Assembly (NCBI GenBank): GCA_964364175.1
Contig: CAYILR010000010.1
Span: 37,831-101,830, forward strand
Length of the DNA: 64,000 nucleotides
Direction of reading: 5' to 3'
Source: CAYILR01 sp964364175
GTDB lineage: Bacteria; Bdellovibrionota; UBA1018
Shown piece after piece: positions 14,999-23,476 of this stretch. A model generated the notes under the pieces. That model ran no database searches. It was not told the DNA's origin and saw nothing but the letters and a program-made list of their open reading frames with translations. Position 1 is the first letter of the stretch; each line of letters starts with the position of its first letter. Position numbers and translations under genes: made by a program.

Positions 14999-16504
14999 TT
15001 GAATACTCACTATTATATCCATGGGCAATTTATTCAGGCGCAAGATCCTAATGGAGAGTGGGTTGCGAAAAGTCCGGCGGATTTGTCTGATGTTCTGGGC
15101 ACAATTCGCTATTCCTACCGAGCAGTGGAAGACGCTGTGACGTCAGCGCGCCAAGCCATCCCGGGTTGGAGAAAAAAATCTTTTTTTGAAAGAGCTGAAT
15201 TCATCAAAAAATATCAGGACGCGATCAAACGCAGGAGCGTAGAGCTGACGAAGCTGCTAGCAAAGGAGGTGGGCAAACCTCTTTGGGAGTCTGAGTTAGA
15301 GATCAAGCAGACTTTGGAAATCATCGACTTTTTTTTAGAAAAAAAAACCTACTCGAGCGTAGATGAAATCGAAGTTTCGGATCCATTGCCTGGATCAGCG
15401 GGATTTCATCGCCAAAAGCCTTTGGGTGTGGTGGCTGTTATTTCTCCATTCAACACCCCCGCAAAAATTTCGTCCGCTCACATGATTCCAGCTCTGATGA
15501 CCGGGAATACAGTGATTCACAAGCCCTCCGAGAAGGCGACACTATTTTCCTTGATGCTCGCCGAGTGCATTCACGAAGCGGGATTCCCTCCTGGAGTTTA
15601 CAATTTGGTTGCGGGAGACAAAGAGGTAGGTCGTCGCCTGAGCGCGCATGAGGGCGTGCAGGCAGTTTTTTTTGCAGGTTCATACGACACAGGTTTGAGA
15701 ATTAAACAAGAGACCTTGCAACAGTATTGGAAATTTTTGGCGCTAGAAATGGGTGGAAAAAACCCGATGATCGTTTGCAAAGATGCAGCGATTGAATCTG
15801 CGCTTCAAGCAGCGATTGTCGGAGCATTCATGAGTACGGGCCAGAGATGCAGCGCCACAAGCCGCATTTTGGTTGAGCGTAGTTTGATGGATGAGTTTGT
15901 TTCCAAATTTCATGCGGCATCCAAGCGATTTAGCATTGATCATCCGCTGAAAAATCCGTTTATGGGACCCTTGATTGATGCGCTATCCGTAGATCGATTT
16001 CTAAAATTCCACGCTATAGCGATTCGCGAAGGTGGGGAGTTTGTCATGCGGGGTAAAACTTTGGAATTAGAGAAGCAAGGCCATTACGTGACACCTGCGG
16101 TCTGTCGATTCAAAGACTATACAGCGGACGCACTCAAGAAAAGTGTGTTCCACCAGACTGAATTTTTTGCACCGATGGTGAGTTTGATTCCGTTTGATGA
16201 TTTGGATCATGCGCTGTCTCTGGCGGGTGCAAGTCAGTATGGGCTCGTGGCTAGTGTTTTCACCCAGAGCAAAGAGACCTTTGAGCAGGCTTATGAGCAG
16301 CTTGAATATGGGATGATTTATTGGAACAAGGCGACAGTGGGTTCGTCGAACCGATTGCCCTATGGAGGTTGGAAAAAAAGTGGCAATCATCGCCCCATGG
16401 GATCAGAAGCGCCGATTCATTGCATGGCCTCAGTAGCTGTATTGCACGCTCAGCCTGAGTCCGGCGCGGGACAGAATTATCCAGGTCTGAACTGGCAGAA
16501 ATAA
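14999..16504 (+). CDS. NAD(P)-dependent aldehyde dehydrogenase, AstD-like
   Basis: A 501-residue cytosolic aldehyde dehydrogenase. Visible: cofactor region 'VAVISPFNTPAKI' and 'GNTVIHKPSEKA', 'FAGSYDTGLRI', the catalytic Glu in 'ALEMGGKNPMIV' and the catalytic Cys in 'STGQRCSATSRI'. The N terminus (HYYIHGQFI) and overall pattern resemble succinylglutamate-semialdehyde dehydrogenase (AstD), but no other arginine-catabolism gene is nearby, so the substrate is uncertain. The TTG start at 14999 has GAGGAGG five bases before it. A strong terminator follows at once. Confidence 0.9.
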   Translation: MNTHYYIHGQFIQAQDPNGEWVAKSPADLSDVLGTIRYSYRAVEDAVTSARQAIPGWRKKSFFERAEFIKKYQDAIKRRSVELTKLLAKEVGKPLWESELEIKQTLEIIDFFLEKKTYSSVDEIEVSDPLPGSAGFHRQKPLGVVAVISPFNTPAKISSAHMIPALMTGNTVIHKPSEKATLFSLMLAECIHEAGFPPGVYNLVAGDKEVGRRLSAHEGVQAVFFAGSYDTGLRIKQETLQQYWKFLALEMGGKNPMIVCKDAAIESALQAAIVGAFMSTGQRCSATSRILVERSLMDEFVSKFHAASKRFSIDHPLKNPFMGPLIDALSVDRFLKFHAIAIREGGEFVMRGKTLELEKQGHYVTPAVCRFKDYTADALKKSVFHQTEFFAPMVSLIPFDDLDHALSLAGASQYGLVASVFTQSKETFEQAYEQLEYGMIYWNKATVGSSNRLPYGGWKKSGNHRPMGSEAPIHCMASVAVLHAQPESGAGQNYPGLNWQK

Positions 16505-16533
16505 AAAAAGACGCCTTTTGGGGCGTCTTTTTT
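16504..16533 (+). terminator. Rho-independent terminator, probably bidirectional
   Basis: Stem GACGCC (16510-16515) with GGCGTC (16522-16527), flanked by an A-run on the left (16504-16509) and a T-run on the right (16528-16533). It ends the rightward aldehyde dehydrogenase gene and, read on the minus strand, the cold-shock gene. Confidence 0.9.
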
Positions 16534-16555
16534 CATCAATTAATTTAAAATAGTT

Positions 16556-16783
16556 CTACTGATTCATCGCTTGTTCAGCTTTGGTCACGTTTGAAGCCTG
16601 AGGACCTTTTGGGCCATCAATCAAGTCAAACATCACGCGCTGACCTTCGGCTAGAGTCTTGAAACCATCGCCTTGAATCGCGCTATAGTGAACAAAAATG
16701 TCACGATCGACGCCATCGACTTGGATAAAACCATAACCTTTACTGTCGTTAAACCATTTTACAGATCCAGATGTTGCAGCCAT
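16556..16783 (-). CDS. Cold-shock domain protein (CspA family)
   Basis: A 75-residue single cold-shock domain, an RNA chaperone. RNP1 'KGYGFI' is at residues 15-20 and RNP2 'DIFVHY' at 28-33; the typical 'GSVKWFN' start and 'GPQASNV' end are present. Length is that of CspA-type proteins. A stretch AAGGGGG lies about 12 nt before the ATG. The leader runs about 90 nt to the next terminator. Which Csp paralogue it is cannot be told from sequence alone. Confidence 0.95.
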   Translation of the reverse strand: MAATSGSVKWFNDSKGYGFIQVDGVDRDIFVHYSAIQGDGFKTLAEGQRVMFDLIDGPKGPQASNVTKAEQAMNQ

Positions 16784-16869
16784 TAAAGAAGTACCCCCTT
16801 GCGAGCTAATAAATAATACGACTACGGCCCTAGCCTAAACGTCACGCTTCCAAATGGTCAAACAAAAAA

Positions 16870-16900
16870 TGAAAAGGGCGACTCTTTTTTTGAGTCGCCC
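16870..16900 (-). terminator. Rho-independent terminator of the 16931-17998 gene
   Basis: A perfect 9-bp stem, GGGCGACTC (16876-16884) with GAGTCGCCC (16892-16900), and on the minus strand a following TTTTC and T-rich stretch. It lies about 30 bp after the stop codon of the leftward gene. Confidence 0.88.
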
Positions 16901-16930
16901 GATTCGAATTTTAGATTTTTGTTTTAAAAC

Positions 16931-17998
16931 TTAGAACCAGTTTCTTCCAGTTCCAGTGACAGCGGGTCCGTAAGGATTTGCCACCAAAGGATTCACATAG
17001 TTATTGTTGGGAGCGTAGTTGTTACCAGGCTGTTGTGTGTTGTTCGCCTGATTTGACTGCTGATACATTTGCTGGTTCATTTGATCCATCATTTTTTGCA
17101 TCATTTGATCTTGCTGTTGCTGAAATCTTTGTTTTTGGAGATCAGCGCGTTGAGCAACCATGGAGGCCTGTTGAAGGGCCATCATTTGGTTTTGTGACGA
17201 TAATCGAGCTGCGTTACAGTTCGCCATCGACTCAATTCCCCAGCCCATGCAGGGTTGCATCGCGTTGGTTTGAATAGCACTCATGGCTTCCATGTAGGCG
17301 ATCATGAATTGAGGGTTACTCATCATTCCGCCTTGGGCAGAAGCTAATAGAGTTTGTTGTCGGAAATTCGAGATATCATCTCGGATTTCTCGTGCCATGG
17401 AAGAGCTTAATCCAGGAATTTTGAGAGCTCGCTCTAAAGTTGCAATCACTACGCGGTTTTTGCTGGGGGAGTCTTTGAGGAGATCGGCTTGCTTAGCCGC
17501 AATGTCTTTCATCAAAAGAGCGACTTTGTTGGCGCCCGACATTTCGGAATCCTTGGCGGCTTTCAGGTTTTCGCTGTCGCCTGCCCAGTCCATCAAAGCT
17601 TCTTTGACATCGTCGAGTTCTGCTTTATCGGCAGCGGCCTCGATATCTTTTCTGAATTTTTGAAGCTCTATCGAAGCGCTTTTGCTGTCTAATTTTTTGA
17701 TGATTCGATCGATTTCGATATTTGAAAGCTCATTGTTTTCTACCAAGATTCGAAGCGCTTGGCCGGCAACAGTGATTTCGTCTTCTGATTTGTAACAGTG
17801 ATCTACCTGCCAGCGAGCATTGGATAGTTGCTCTGGGGTGACTGGCTGTGCGGCTGCCGCAGGAGCGCGATCGATGCTTGCGCAGCTATCACCCTGTGAC
17901 ACTAGGGTAAAGTCTGATACTCCCGTAGTGACGGCAAGGCTCAGAGGCAATAAGTTAAAAGCCAAAACCAGGATCCAATTTTTCTTTGAACGACTCAT
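16931..17998 (-). CDS. Secreted Gln/Asn/Met-rich protein of unknown function
   Basis: Not a family I recognise. I chose the ATG at 17998 (355 residues), which has AGAGG seven bases before it; a GTG at 18013 would place that ribosome site inside the gene. A signal peptide (KKNWILVLAFNLLPLSLA) is followed by an Ala/Pro linker, a helical charged middle, and a C-terminal third dominated by Gln, Met and Asn ('QQQQDQMMQKMMDQMNQQMYQQ'-type stretches and 'NNYAPNNNY'). Few cysteines (five or so). It has its own terminator and is monocistronic. Probably periplasmic or exported. Confidence 0.8.
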   Translation of the reverse strand: MSRSKKNWILVLAFNLLPLSLAVTTGVSDFTLVSQGDSCASIDRAPAAAAQPVTPEQLSNARWQVDHCYKSEDEITVAGQALRILVENNELSNIEIDRIIKKLDSKSASIELQKFRKDIEAAADKAELDDVKEALMDWAGDSENLKAAKDSEMSGANKVALLMKDIAAKQADLLKDSPSKNRVVIATLERALKIPGLSSSMAREIRDDISNFRQQTLLASAQGGMMSNPQFMIAYMEAMSAIQTNAMQPCMGWGIESMANCNAARLSSQNQMMALQQASMVAQRADLQKQRFQQQQDQMMQKMMDQMNQQMYQQSNQANNTQQPGNNYAPNNNYVNPLVANPYGPAVTGTGRNWF

Positions 17999-18183
17999 AA
18001 ATAAACCTCTCACTCAGTTAAACAAACTGATTGTTCTCTCAGGGATAGATATAGCAAGCGGCGGGCCAACTATTTCATTTACCAACCCCTCAATTTGATT
18101 GAATATTACTGACAGGCATGTGTCTTTTAAGTAGTGAGTTGTCTAAAAGTTAGGCAGTTTTTAGGTTATTTTAGAGAGTGTGT

Positions 18184-19233
18184 ATGAAACTAAAATCATT
18201 GAGACCCGCGGATCAATACGGCCTCCAGAGGGTCATTAAGCCCGCAGACGTGTTACCCCAGCAAGCTGACAAACTTGATCCTAGTCTGCCCATCGCCGAA
18301 GACGAGATTTTGATTGAAGTGGAATGCCTCAATATTGATTCGGCTAGTTTTAAGCAGATTTCGGTAGCTTGTGGGGGAGACCTAGCAAAAATCACACATC
18401 ATATAGAGGAGCTCGTCACGAGTCGGGGCAAGCAACATAATCGGGTCACCGGTTCTGGCGGGATGCTGATTGGAAGGGTTGCTGAGGTTGGACCTCAGTT
18501 TCCTGTAAAAGAAAAGCCTGTTTCCGTTGGAGATCGGGTCGCTACACTCGTTTCGTTGTCTTTGACCCCACTGGAAATTCGGAAGATTAAGCAAATCCTT
18601 CCTGAGATCGATCGAGTTGAAATGGAGGGGCATGCGATTCTTTTTGCCTCAGGTATTTTCGCTGTCTTGCCTCAGGATATCCCCGATAAAGTAGCCCTTG
18701 CTGTTTTAGACGTAGCGGGTGCTCCTGCTCAGACGCGAAAAATCGTCCAACCCGGCCAGACAGTTGTTGTTGTGGGTGGCGGTGGAAAGTCTGGCTTGCT
18801 TTGCCTCTATGAGGCTAAGCAAAAAAAGGGCGTTACAACGATTGCTGTTGAGTACTCGAGGGAAGCAGTCGCAAGGCTAGAAAAATTATCATTCGTGGAT
18901 CACGCAGTGCAAGCCGATGCCACAAAAGGCATTGAGGTCATGAACAAAATTAGCAAGCTCACCCGTGGAAAGCTTGCTGATGTAGTCATCAATGTTGCTA
19001 ATGTGCCCGAGACAGAGATGGCCTGTATCCTTTCGTGTAAAAACAAGGGCCTGGTTTATTTTTTCAGTATGGCGACCAGTTTTACGCGAGCCGCCCTCGG
19101 TGCGGAGGGTGTCGGAGCTGACGTTGAGTTGATGATCGGGAATGGGTATACTGAGGGTCATGCAGAAGTGGCCTTGAATTTGATTCGACAAAGCTCAGAA
19201 TTGCGTGAAATTTTTGAGACAACATACGCATGA
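18184..19233 (+). CDS. kdd: L-erythro-3,5-diaminohexanoate dehydrogenase
   Basis: Kdd oxidises 3,5-diaminohexanoate to 5-amino-3-oxohexanoate in the lysine aminomutase pathway. The protein shows an MDR-like core with the glycine-rich nucleotide site 'VVVVGGGGKSGLLCLYEAKQ' near residue 200, 'NIDSASFKQI' and 'RVTGSGGMLIGRV', which recall Kdd. Adjacent kamD and kamE make the assignment firm. The ATG at 18184 has GAGAG five bases upstream; the GTG at 18178 is an alternative. It ends at TGA overlapping an ATG at 19230. It heads a five-gene operon. Confidence 0.9.
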   Translation: MKLKSLRPADQYGLQRVIKPADVLPQQADKLDPSLPIAEDEILIEVECLNIDSASFKQISVACGGDLAKITHHIEELVTSRGKQHNRVTGSGGMLIGRVAEVGPQFPVKEKPVSVGDRVATLVSLSLTPLEIRKIKQILPEIDRVEMEGHAILFASGIFAVLPQDIPDKVALAVLDVAGAPAQTRKIVQPGQTVVVVGGGGKSGLLCLYEAKQKKGVTTIAVEYSREAVARLEKLSFVDHAVQADATKGIEVMNKISKLTRGKLADVVINVANVPETEMACILSCKNKGLVYFFSMATSFTRAALGAEGVGADVELMIGNGYTEGHAEVALNLIRQSSELREIFETTYA

Positions 19234-19262
19234 AGGTAAAAAAAAACTCGTGTCCCATTTGA
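19230..19262 (+). other. Ten-codon ATGA-coupled reading frame with slippery A AAA AAC before kamD
   Basis: ATG 19230 overlaps the kdd stop as ATGA, the same junction used for kamE and the MoxR gene. Its frame reads ATG AAG GTA AAA AAA AAC TCG ... and stops at 19260. The nine A residues (19238-19246) contain A AAA AAC in register for a -1 shift, which would enter the kamD frame just before codon GTG 19250. An uncalled A in the run would have the same effect. Confidence 0.4.
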
Positions 19263-20815
19263 AATTGAATCAAAAGAAGGTTGTTCGTTGTCGTGCGCTT
19301 GCCAAGCAAATTGCTGTGCCTATTGAGGAGATGATTCAAAAAAACACGACAGTTTCTATTGAGAGAGCCTCACTGCGGCTAATTGGGGTGAATGGAGCCA
19401 CTCTACGTGGGGAACAGTTTTTTCCGGACGTCAATTTCATTGTTGAAGACATTCGAAATGAAGGTGGGCTAGCTCAGGGTGCGTTGTTTTGGTTTGCGAA
19501 TGGATTAATTCAAACAGGTTTAGATGTGCATACGCTTGCAGCTGAATTGGCACAGGGCAAAATCAAACTGACCCAGCTTAAAAAAGCCTCTCATAAGGAA
19601 ATCCAAACCAAAGCGCTCAAGCTCTGCCGTGAAGGGAAAGCCTGGCTAGAAAAAAGCAAAAAAAATCGCGATCAGATTCGCAAAAAAACAAAAGACACCT
19701 TTGATCCCAAAGGAAAAAACGGTCCTCTTTTATATGTCATTGTTGCAACAGGGAATATCTATGACGATGTGATTCAAGCGCGTGCAGCAGCGCAAGCGGG
19801 GGCAGATGCGATTGCTGTGATTCGCAGTACCGCCCAGTCACTCTTGGACTATGTACCTCATGGAGCAACGACCGAGGGATTTGGTGGAACCTACGCCACA
19901 CAGGAGAATTTCAGGATTATGCGTGAGGCTCTCGATGACGAGAGTCAGAAGCTCAAGCGCTACATCCGACTGACCAACTATTGCTCGGGCTTGTGCATGG
20001 CTGAGATCGCTGCATTGGGCGCGGTTGAGCGATTAGATTTTTTGCTGAATGATGCAATGTACGGAATTTTGTTTCGCGATATCAATCCACGCCGTACTTT
20101 GATTGATCAGCATTTCTCTAGACGAATTATTGCTCTTTCAAAAATAGTGATTCATACCGGCGAAGACAACTACCTCACTACTTCCGATGCACTTGAAAAT
20201 GGACACCAGGTTTTGGCATCACAGTTCATCAACGAACGTTTTGCTCTGAATGCCAAAATGACAACGGACCAGATGGGTCTTGGGCACGCCCAAGAAATGA
20301 ATCCAGAGCATCCCAATGTTTTCTTGTACGAAATCGCGCGGGCGCAGATGACTCGGGATATTTTTCCCACATCGCCGATCAAATTCATGCCGCCGACACG
20401 CTACAAGTGTGGTGATATTTTTTATAGTCACCTGATGGATGCGATGTTTAATTTTGTTGGAGTCCTCACGGGGCAGACGATTCAACTTTTGGGGATGGCG
20501 ACAGAAGCCATGCACACGCCACTACTTCAAGACCGTTGGATGAGCATTAAGAATGCCAAATATATTTTTGGTGGAGCAAAGGATCTTGGAAAAGAGTTTC
20601 AATTCAAGTCGGGTGGTGTGATTGAAAAATGGGCAGATCAAGTTCTCAACGATACTTTGAAGCATCTTGAGATAATTCACAAAAAAGGGCTTTTCAAAGC
20701 GATCGAACAAAAAGCGTTTGCAGAAGTCAGCCGTACGGAAACGGGAGGAAAGGGATTCAACGGAGTGATCGAGAAAGCTCCGGATTACGTCAATCCTTTT
20801 TTCGAGTTGCTATGA
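19250..20815 (+). CDS. kamD: Lysine 5,6-aminomutase alpha subunit
   Basis: KamD is the large subunit of the B12- and PLP-dependent aminomutase that moves the 6-amino group of (beta-)lysine to C5. Family features: 'CRALAKQIAVPIEEMIQKNTTVSIERASLRLIGVNGA' at the N terminus, then a TIM barrel with 'VIVATGNIYDDVIQARAAAQAGADAIAVIRSTAQSLLDYVPHGATTEGFGGTYATQENFRIMREALD' type strands, and 'LTGQTIQLLGMATEAMHTPLLQDRW'. I use GTG 19250 because the family starts about there; the open frame reaches GTG 19205. The start is unsettled (see the A-tract just upstream). 4-nt overlap with kamE. Confidence 0.93.
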   Translation: MSHLKLNQKKVVRCRALAKQIAVPIEEMIQKNTTVSIERASLRLIGVNGATLRGEQFFPDVNFIVEDIRNEGGLAQGALFWFANGLIQTGLDVHTLAAELAQGKIKLTQLKKASHKEIQTKALKLCREGKAWLEKSKKNRDQIRKKTKDTFDPKGKNGPLLYVIVATGNIYDDVIQARAAAQAGADAIAVIRSTAQSLLDYVPHGATTEGFGGTYATQENFRIMREALDDESQKLKRYIRLTNYCSGLCMAEIAALGAVERLDFLLNDAMYGILFRDINPRRTLIDQHFSRRIIALSKIVIHTGEDNYLTTSDALENGHQVLASQFINERFALNAKMTTDQMGLGHAQEMNPEHPNVFLYEIARAQMTRDIFPTSPIKFMPPTRYKCGDIFYSHLMDAMFNFVGVLTGQTIQLLGMATEAMHTPLLQDRWMSIKNAKYIFGGAKDLGKEFQFKSGGVIEKWADQVLNDTLKHLEIIHKKGLFKAIEQKAFAEVSRTETGGKGFNGVIEKAPDYVNPFFELL

Positions 20816-21591
20816 GTACAGAAACAACACCAGGACCCAAAAAAGTAGATCTTCAACACCTCAAGCCCTATGGCGACATTATGGGGGATGGAACGATTCA
20901 GATTGCGTTCACTTTGCCCGTGGAGCCATCGCCCGAAGCACGAGAGGCAGCTTATCAGCTGGCTCAAAAAATTGGTCTCGAACCCATCAAAATTGCAACG
21001 ATGGAAAAAGCCGCAGATGGTTTTGCTTTTTTTGTCATTTACGGAAACATCAAGCATGCGATTGATTTTACACAAATTCATGTGATCAAAGTCGATTCAC
21101 AGAAGCGATCTCGCGATGAAATCGACGAGTTGATTGAAAAAGAATTCAAACGCAAAATTGTCGTTTTGGGAGCTTGCACGGGATACGATGCGCACACCGT
21201 CGGAATCGATGCAATCATTAATATGAAAGGGTTTGCGGGCGATTACGGCCTCGAGCGCTATCGTTGGATTTCGGCCAAAAACCTGGGTGCACAGGTTCTC
21301 AATGACGATCTTTTAAAACTTGCCATCGAACACAAGGCCGACGCAATATTGGTTTCGAAGGTCGTGACTCAACACGATATTCATCTGGATGATATGAAGG
21401 ATCTGATGGTGAAAGCAGAAAAAATGGGACTCTCAGACAAGGTTGTTTTTGTCGCAGGTGGACCTCGAGTGACTCATCCGATGGCACTTGAGTATGGATT
21501 TTCTGCAGGATTTGGTCCCGGCACCAAGCCGTCCGAAGTGGCGAGTTTTATTGTGGATGAACTTTTGAGAAGGCGGAAACAGAAGAAATGA
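20812..21591 (+). CDS. kamE: Lysine 5,6-aminomutase beta subunit, cobalamin-binding
   Basis: KamE carries the Rossmann domain that binds adenosylcobalamin base-off. 'GYDAHTVGIDAI' (residues 124-135) holds the cobalt-ligating His128 in the DxHxxG motif. Lys139 in 'INMKGFAGDYGLERY' matches the lysine that forms the Schiff base with PLP in the known enzyme. The C-terminal 'VVFVAGGPRVTHPMALEYGFSAGFGPGTKPSEVASF' is the B12 tail-binding part. At 259 residues it is normal. ATGA overlaps join it to both kamD and the MoxR gene. Confidence 0.96.
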   Translation: MSTETTPGPKKVDLQHLKPYGDIMGDGTIQIAFTLPVEPSPEAREAAYQLAQKIGLEPIKIATMEKAADGFAFFVIYGNIKHAIDFTQIHVIKVDSQKRSRDEIDELIEKEFKRKIVVLGACTGYDAHTVGIDAIINMKGFAGDYGLERYRWISAKNLGAQVLNDDLLKLAIEHKADAILVSKVVTQHDIHLDDMKDLMVKAEKMGLSDKVVFVAGGPRVTHPMALEYGFSAGFGPGTKPSEVASFIVDELLRRRKQKK

Positions 21592-22499
21592 CTTCCGCAA
21601 CACTCCAGTCCGAACTCGTCGGGCGTGAAAAAGAGTCTGCTCAGATCAGAGCCTGCATTGAGATGAGGCGCAACGTCCTACTTGAAGGACCGGTAGGTGT
21701 GGGCAAAACTCAGTTGGCGCAAGTGATCACGGAATCTTTGGGGCGTCCCTGGATCCGAGTGGATGGAGACAATCGATTTACTGAACAAAAGCTCACGGGT
21801 TGGTTTGATCCTCCGACAGTGGTCAAAAAAGGATTCACTTGGGATTCTTTTTTTTCAGGCCCGCTTGTCGAGGCGATGAAAAAAGGCGCGGTACTATTTA
21901 TCAATGAGTTCAATCGTCTACCAGAAGGTGTGCAAAATCTGCTTCTTCCCGCAATTGATGAGAGATTGATTCAAATTCCGCGCTTAGGTGAGATTCGTGC
22001 TCACGAGAATTTTGCAGTGATTGCTACACAAAATCCGAGAGATTTTGTAGCGACTACTCATCTGAGTGAGGCGTTGTTGGATCGATTCGAGTGGATTCAG
22101 CTGGGTTATCAGAGTGAAGAGGACGAGAGAAAGATCGTCCTTTCGAAGCTCGCAGATTTTGGGATTGTTAATGCACAAAGTCTACAGGTGGTTGAGGCAG
22201 CCGTTCGCCTAGTTAGACTCACGCGGACGCATAGCCGGATTCGAAGGGGAGCGTCTATTCGTGCAGCGATTGGCGTGGCGGAGTTGACTCTGGCTTTTTT
22301 AAAGCAGAAGCAACATTTAAAAGAGGCTTTTTTGAATGCAGTCTTGATGGCCTTGCCGACACGAATTGAGCTGGATCGTGATTCGGACACGGCTTCAGGC
22401 ACTTCGCAAGAGGAACTCGAGGCCTTGCTGCGTTCCTTGGTTGCGTTAGCTTTTGATCCTGCGCAGTCCAATGCTGATTCGAGTGAAAAAAAAAAGTAA
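21588..22499 (+). CDS. MoxR-type AAA+ ATPase
   Basis: A 303-residue AAA+ protein with Walker A 'GPVGVGKTQL' (about residue 35-44), a Walker B variant 'AVLFINEFNRL' in which the usual DE is NE, sensor 1 'ATQNPRD' and an Arg finger region 'ALLDRFEW'. MoxR ATPases work with VWA-domain partners to mature or reactivate metal- or cofactor-containing enzymes. The 4-nt overlap with kamE and the VWA gene after it suggest a reactivating machine for the B12 aminomutase. It ends Ser-Glu-Lys-Lys-Lys on an A10 run. Confidence 0.9.
   Translation: MTSATLQSELVGREKESAQIRACIEMRRNVLLEGPVGVGKTQLAQVITESLGRPWIRVDGDNRFTEQKLTGWFDPPTVVKKGFTWDSFFSGPLVEAMKKGAVLFINEFNRLPEGVQNLLLPAIDERLIQIPRLGEIRAHENFAVIATQNPRDFVATTHLSEALLDRFEWIQLGYQSEEDERKIVLSKLADFGIVNAQSLQVVEAAVRLVRLTRTHSRIRRGASIRAAIGVAELTLAFLKQKQHLKEAFLNAVLMALPTRIELDRDSDTASGTSQEELEALLRSLVALAFDPAQSNADSSEKKK
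22486..22499 (+). other. Slippery A AAA AAG at the 3' end of the MoxR gene
   Basis: Ten A residues (22486-22495) end in G22496. Codons AAA (22491-22493) and AAG (22494-22496) precede TAA, so A AAA AAG (22490-22496) is in register for -1 frameshifting, the same heptamer as in E. coli dnaX. The -1 frame is open from 22487 into the VWA gene. Confidence 0.5.
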
Positions 22500-22540
22500 A
22501 AGATAGCACCGCTACGAAACAAGAAAATTCCTCGCCGAAT

Positions 22541-23464
22541 TTGATGCAGCGAGCGCCGATTGTTTTTTTGCCCCCAGAAATGATTCAGTCACTCAATCCA
22601 GAAATGTCCAACGCTGAAGGTTCAGAGGATCAGCTCGACGGGTTGAGCGCATGGGATGTAGCCATGCGGTATCACGAGCTCAAATCAAAAAAATCACTCA
22701 AACATCGTGCTCCTGAGCTGAGGGCGCTCTCTGTACGTGCTGTGATGCAAAGGGCGCAAGCGGTGATGGGCTCCGTTACTCATCCAGTTCGGCCCGCTCT
22801 TAGTTTGTGGAACGAAGTACCGCACCAAGCGCTCGATCCGGAAATCGACGTCGAGGAGACCCTCGAAGCCAGCGGGGCTGCGACGGATGAAGTTTGGATG
22901 AACTATAGAATCAAAACCGCTCAATCAGTCGTGGTAGCTCTCGACACGAGCCTTTCGATGACGGGGGATAAGTTGGCTTTGACTGCGGTGGCTCTTGCCG
23001 TGGTCTTACTTCAGTTTCCAGAAGATCCGGTGGGGATGATCGCGTTTGAGAATGAAGCGACGATCCTGAAGCATCACGACGAGAAAGTTTCAGTTGAAAA
23101 ATTGATTGCGCGGTTCTTGGATGTACCTTGCCAGGGTTACACACACCTCGAAGAGGGAATGAAATCAGCACTGAGGATGTGTACCAAGATGCGACGACGA
23201 GGTGTTAGCCCCCCGTCTGTGATTTTACTGACGGATGGCAAATATACAGCAGGCCGAGATCCGAGCTATTTAGCCTCTCGCTTTGAGCATTTGGTTGTGG
23301 TTAAAATGGGTAAGGACCGTGCGGGCACCCCCCTTTGTAGGGATTTGGCCCAGCGCGGACATGGCCAGCTCAAGGAGGTCTCTGAGCTTGAACAACTCCC
23401 GTCAGCCATGTACTCCATTGTTAAAGAACTGCTCCGGGGGCAATCCAAGCGGAGCATTGCATGA
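22541..23464 (+). CDS. VWA-domain protein, partner of the MoxR ATPase
   Basis: A 307-residue protein with a von Willebrand A domain in its C-terminal half. The metal-ion site is intact: 'DTSLSM' (DxSxS), 'GYTHLEEG' (Thr) and 'LLTDGKYTAG' (Asp), as in BchD/CoxE/CbbO-type partners of AAA+ ATPases. The N-terminal 120 residues are of unknown fold. TTG 22541 and ATG 22544 are both possible starts, and neither has a ribosome site. The frame is open back to 22487, which leaves room for translation by frameshift from the ATPase or a start further upstream. Confidence 0.88.
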   Translation: MMQRAPIVFLPPEMIQSLNPEMSNAEGSEDQLDGLSAWDVAMRYHELKSKKSLKHRAPELRALSVRAVMQRAQAVMGSVTHPVRPALSLWNEVPHQALDPEIDVEETLEASGAATDEVWMNYRIKTAQSVVVALDTSLSMTGDKLALTAVALAVVLLQFPEDPVGMIAFENEATILKHHDEKVSVEKLIARFLDVPCQGYTHLEEGMKSALRMCTKMRRRGVSPPSVILLTDGKYTAGRDPSYLASRFEHLVVVKMGKDRAGTPLCRDLAQRGHGQLKEVSELEQLPSAMYSIVKELLRGQSKRSIA

Positions 23465-23476
23465 GGAATTTGATAT

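Noticed and set aside
18014..18183. Cobalamin riboswitch before the B12-dependent lysine operon
   Set aside because: No B12-box and no suitable stems were seen.
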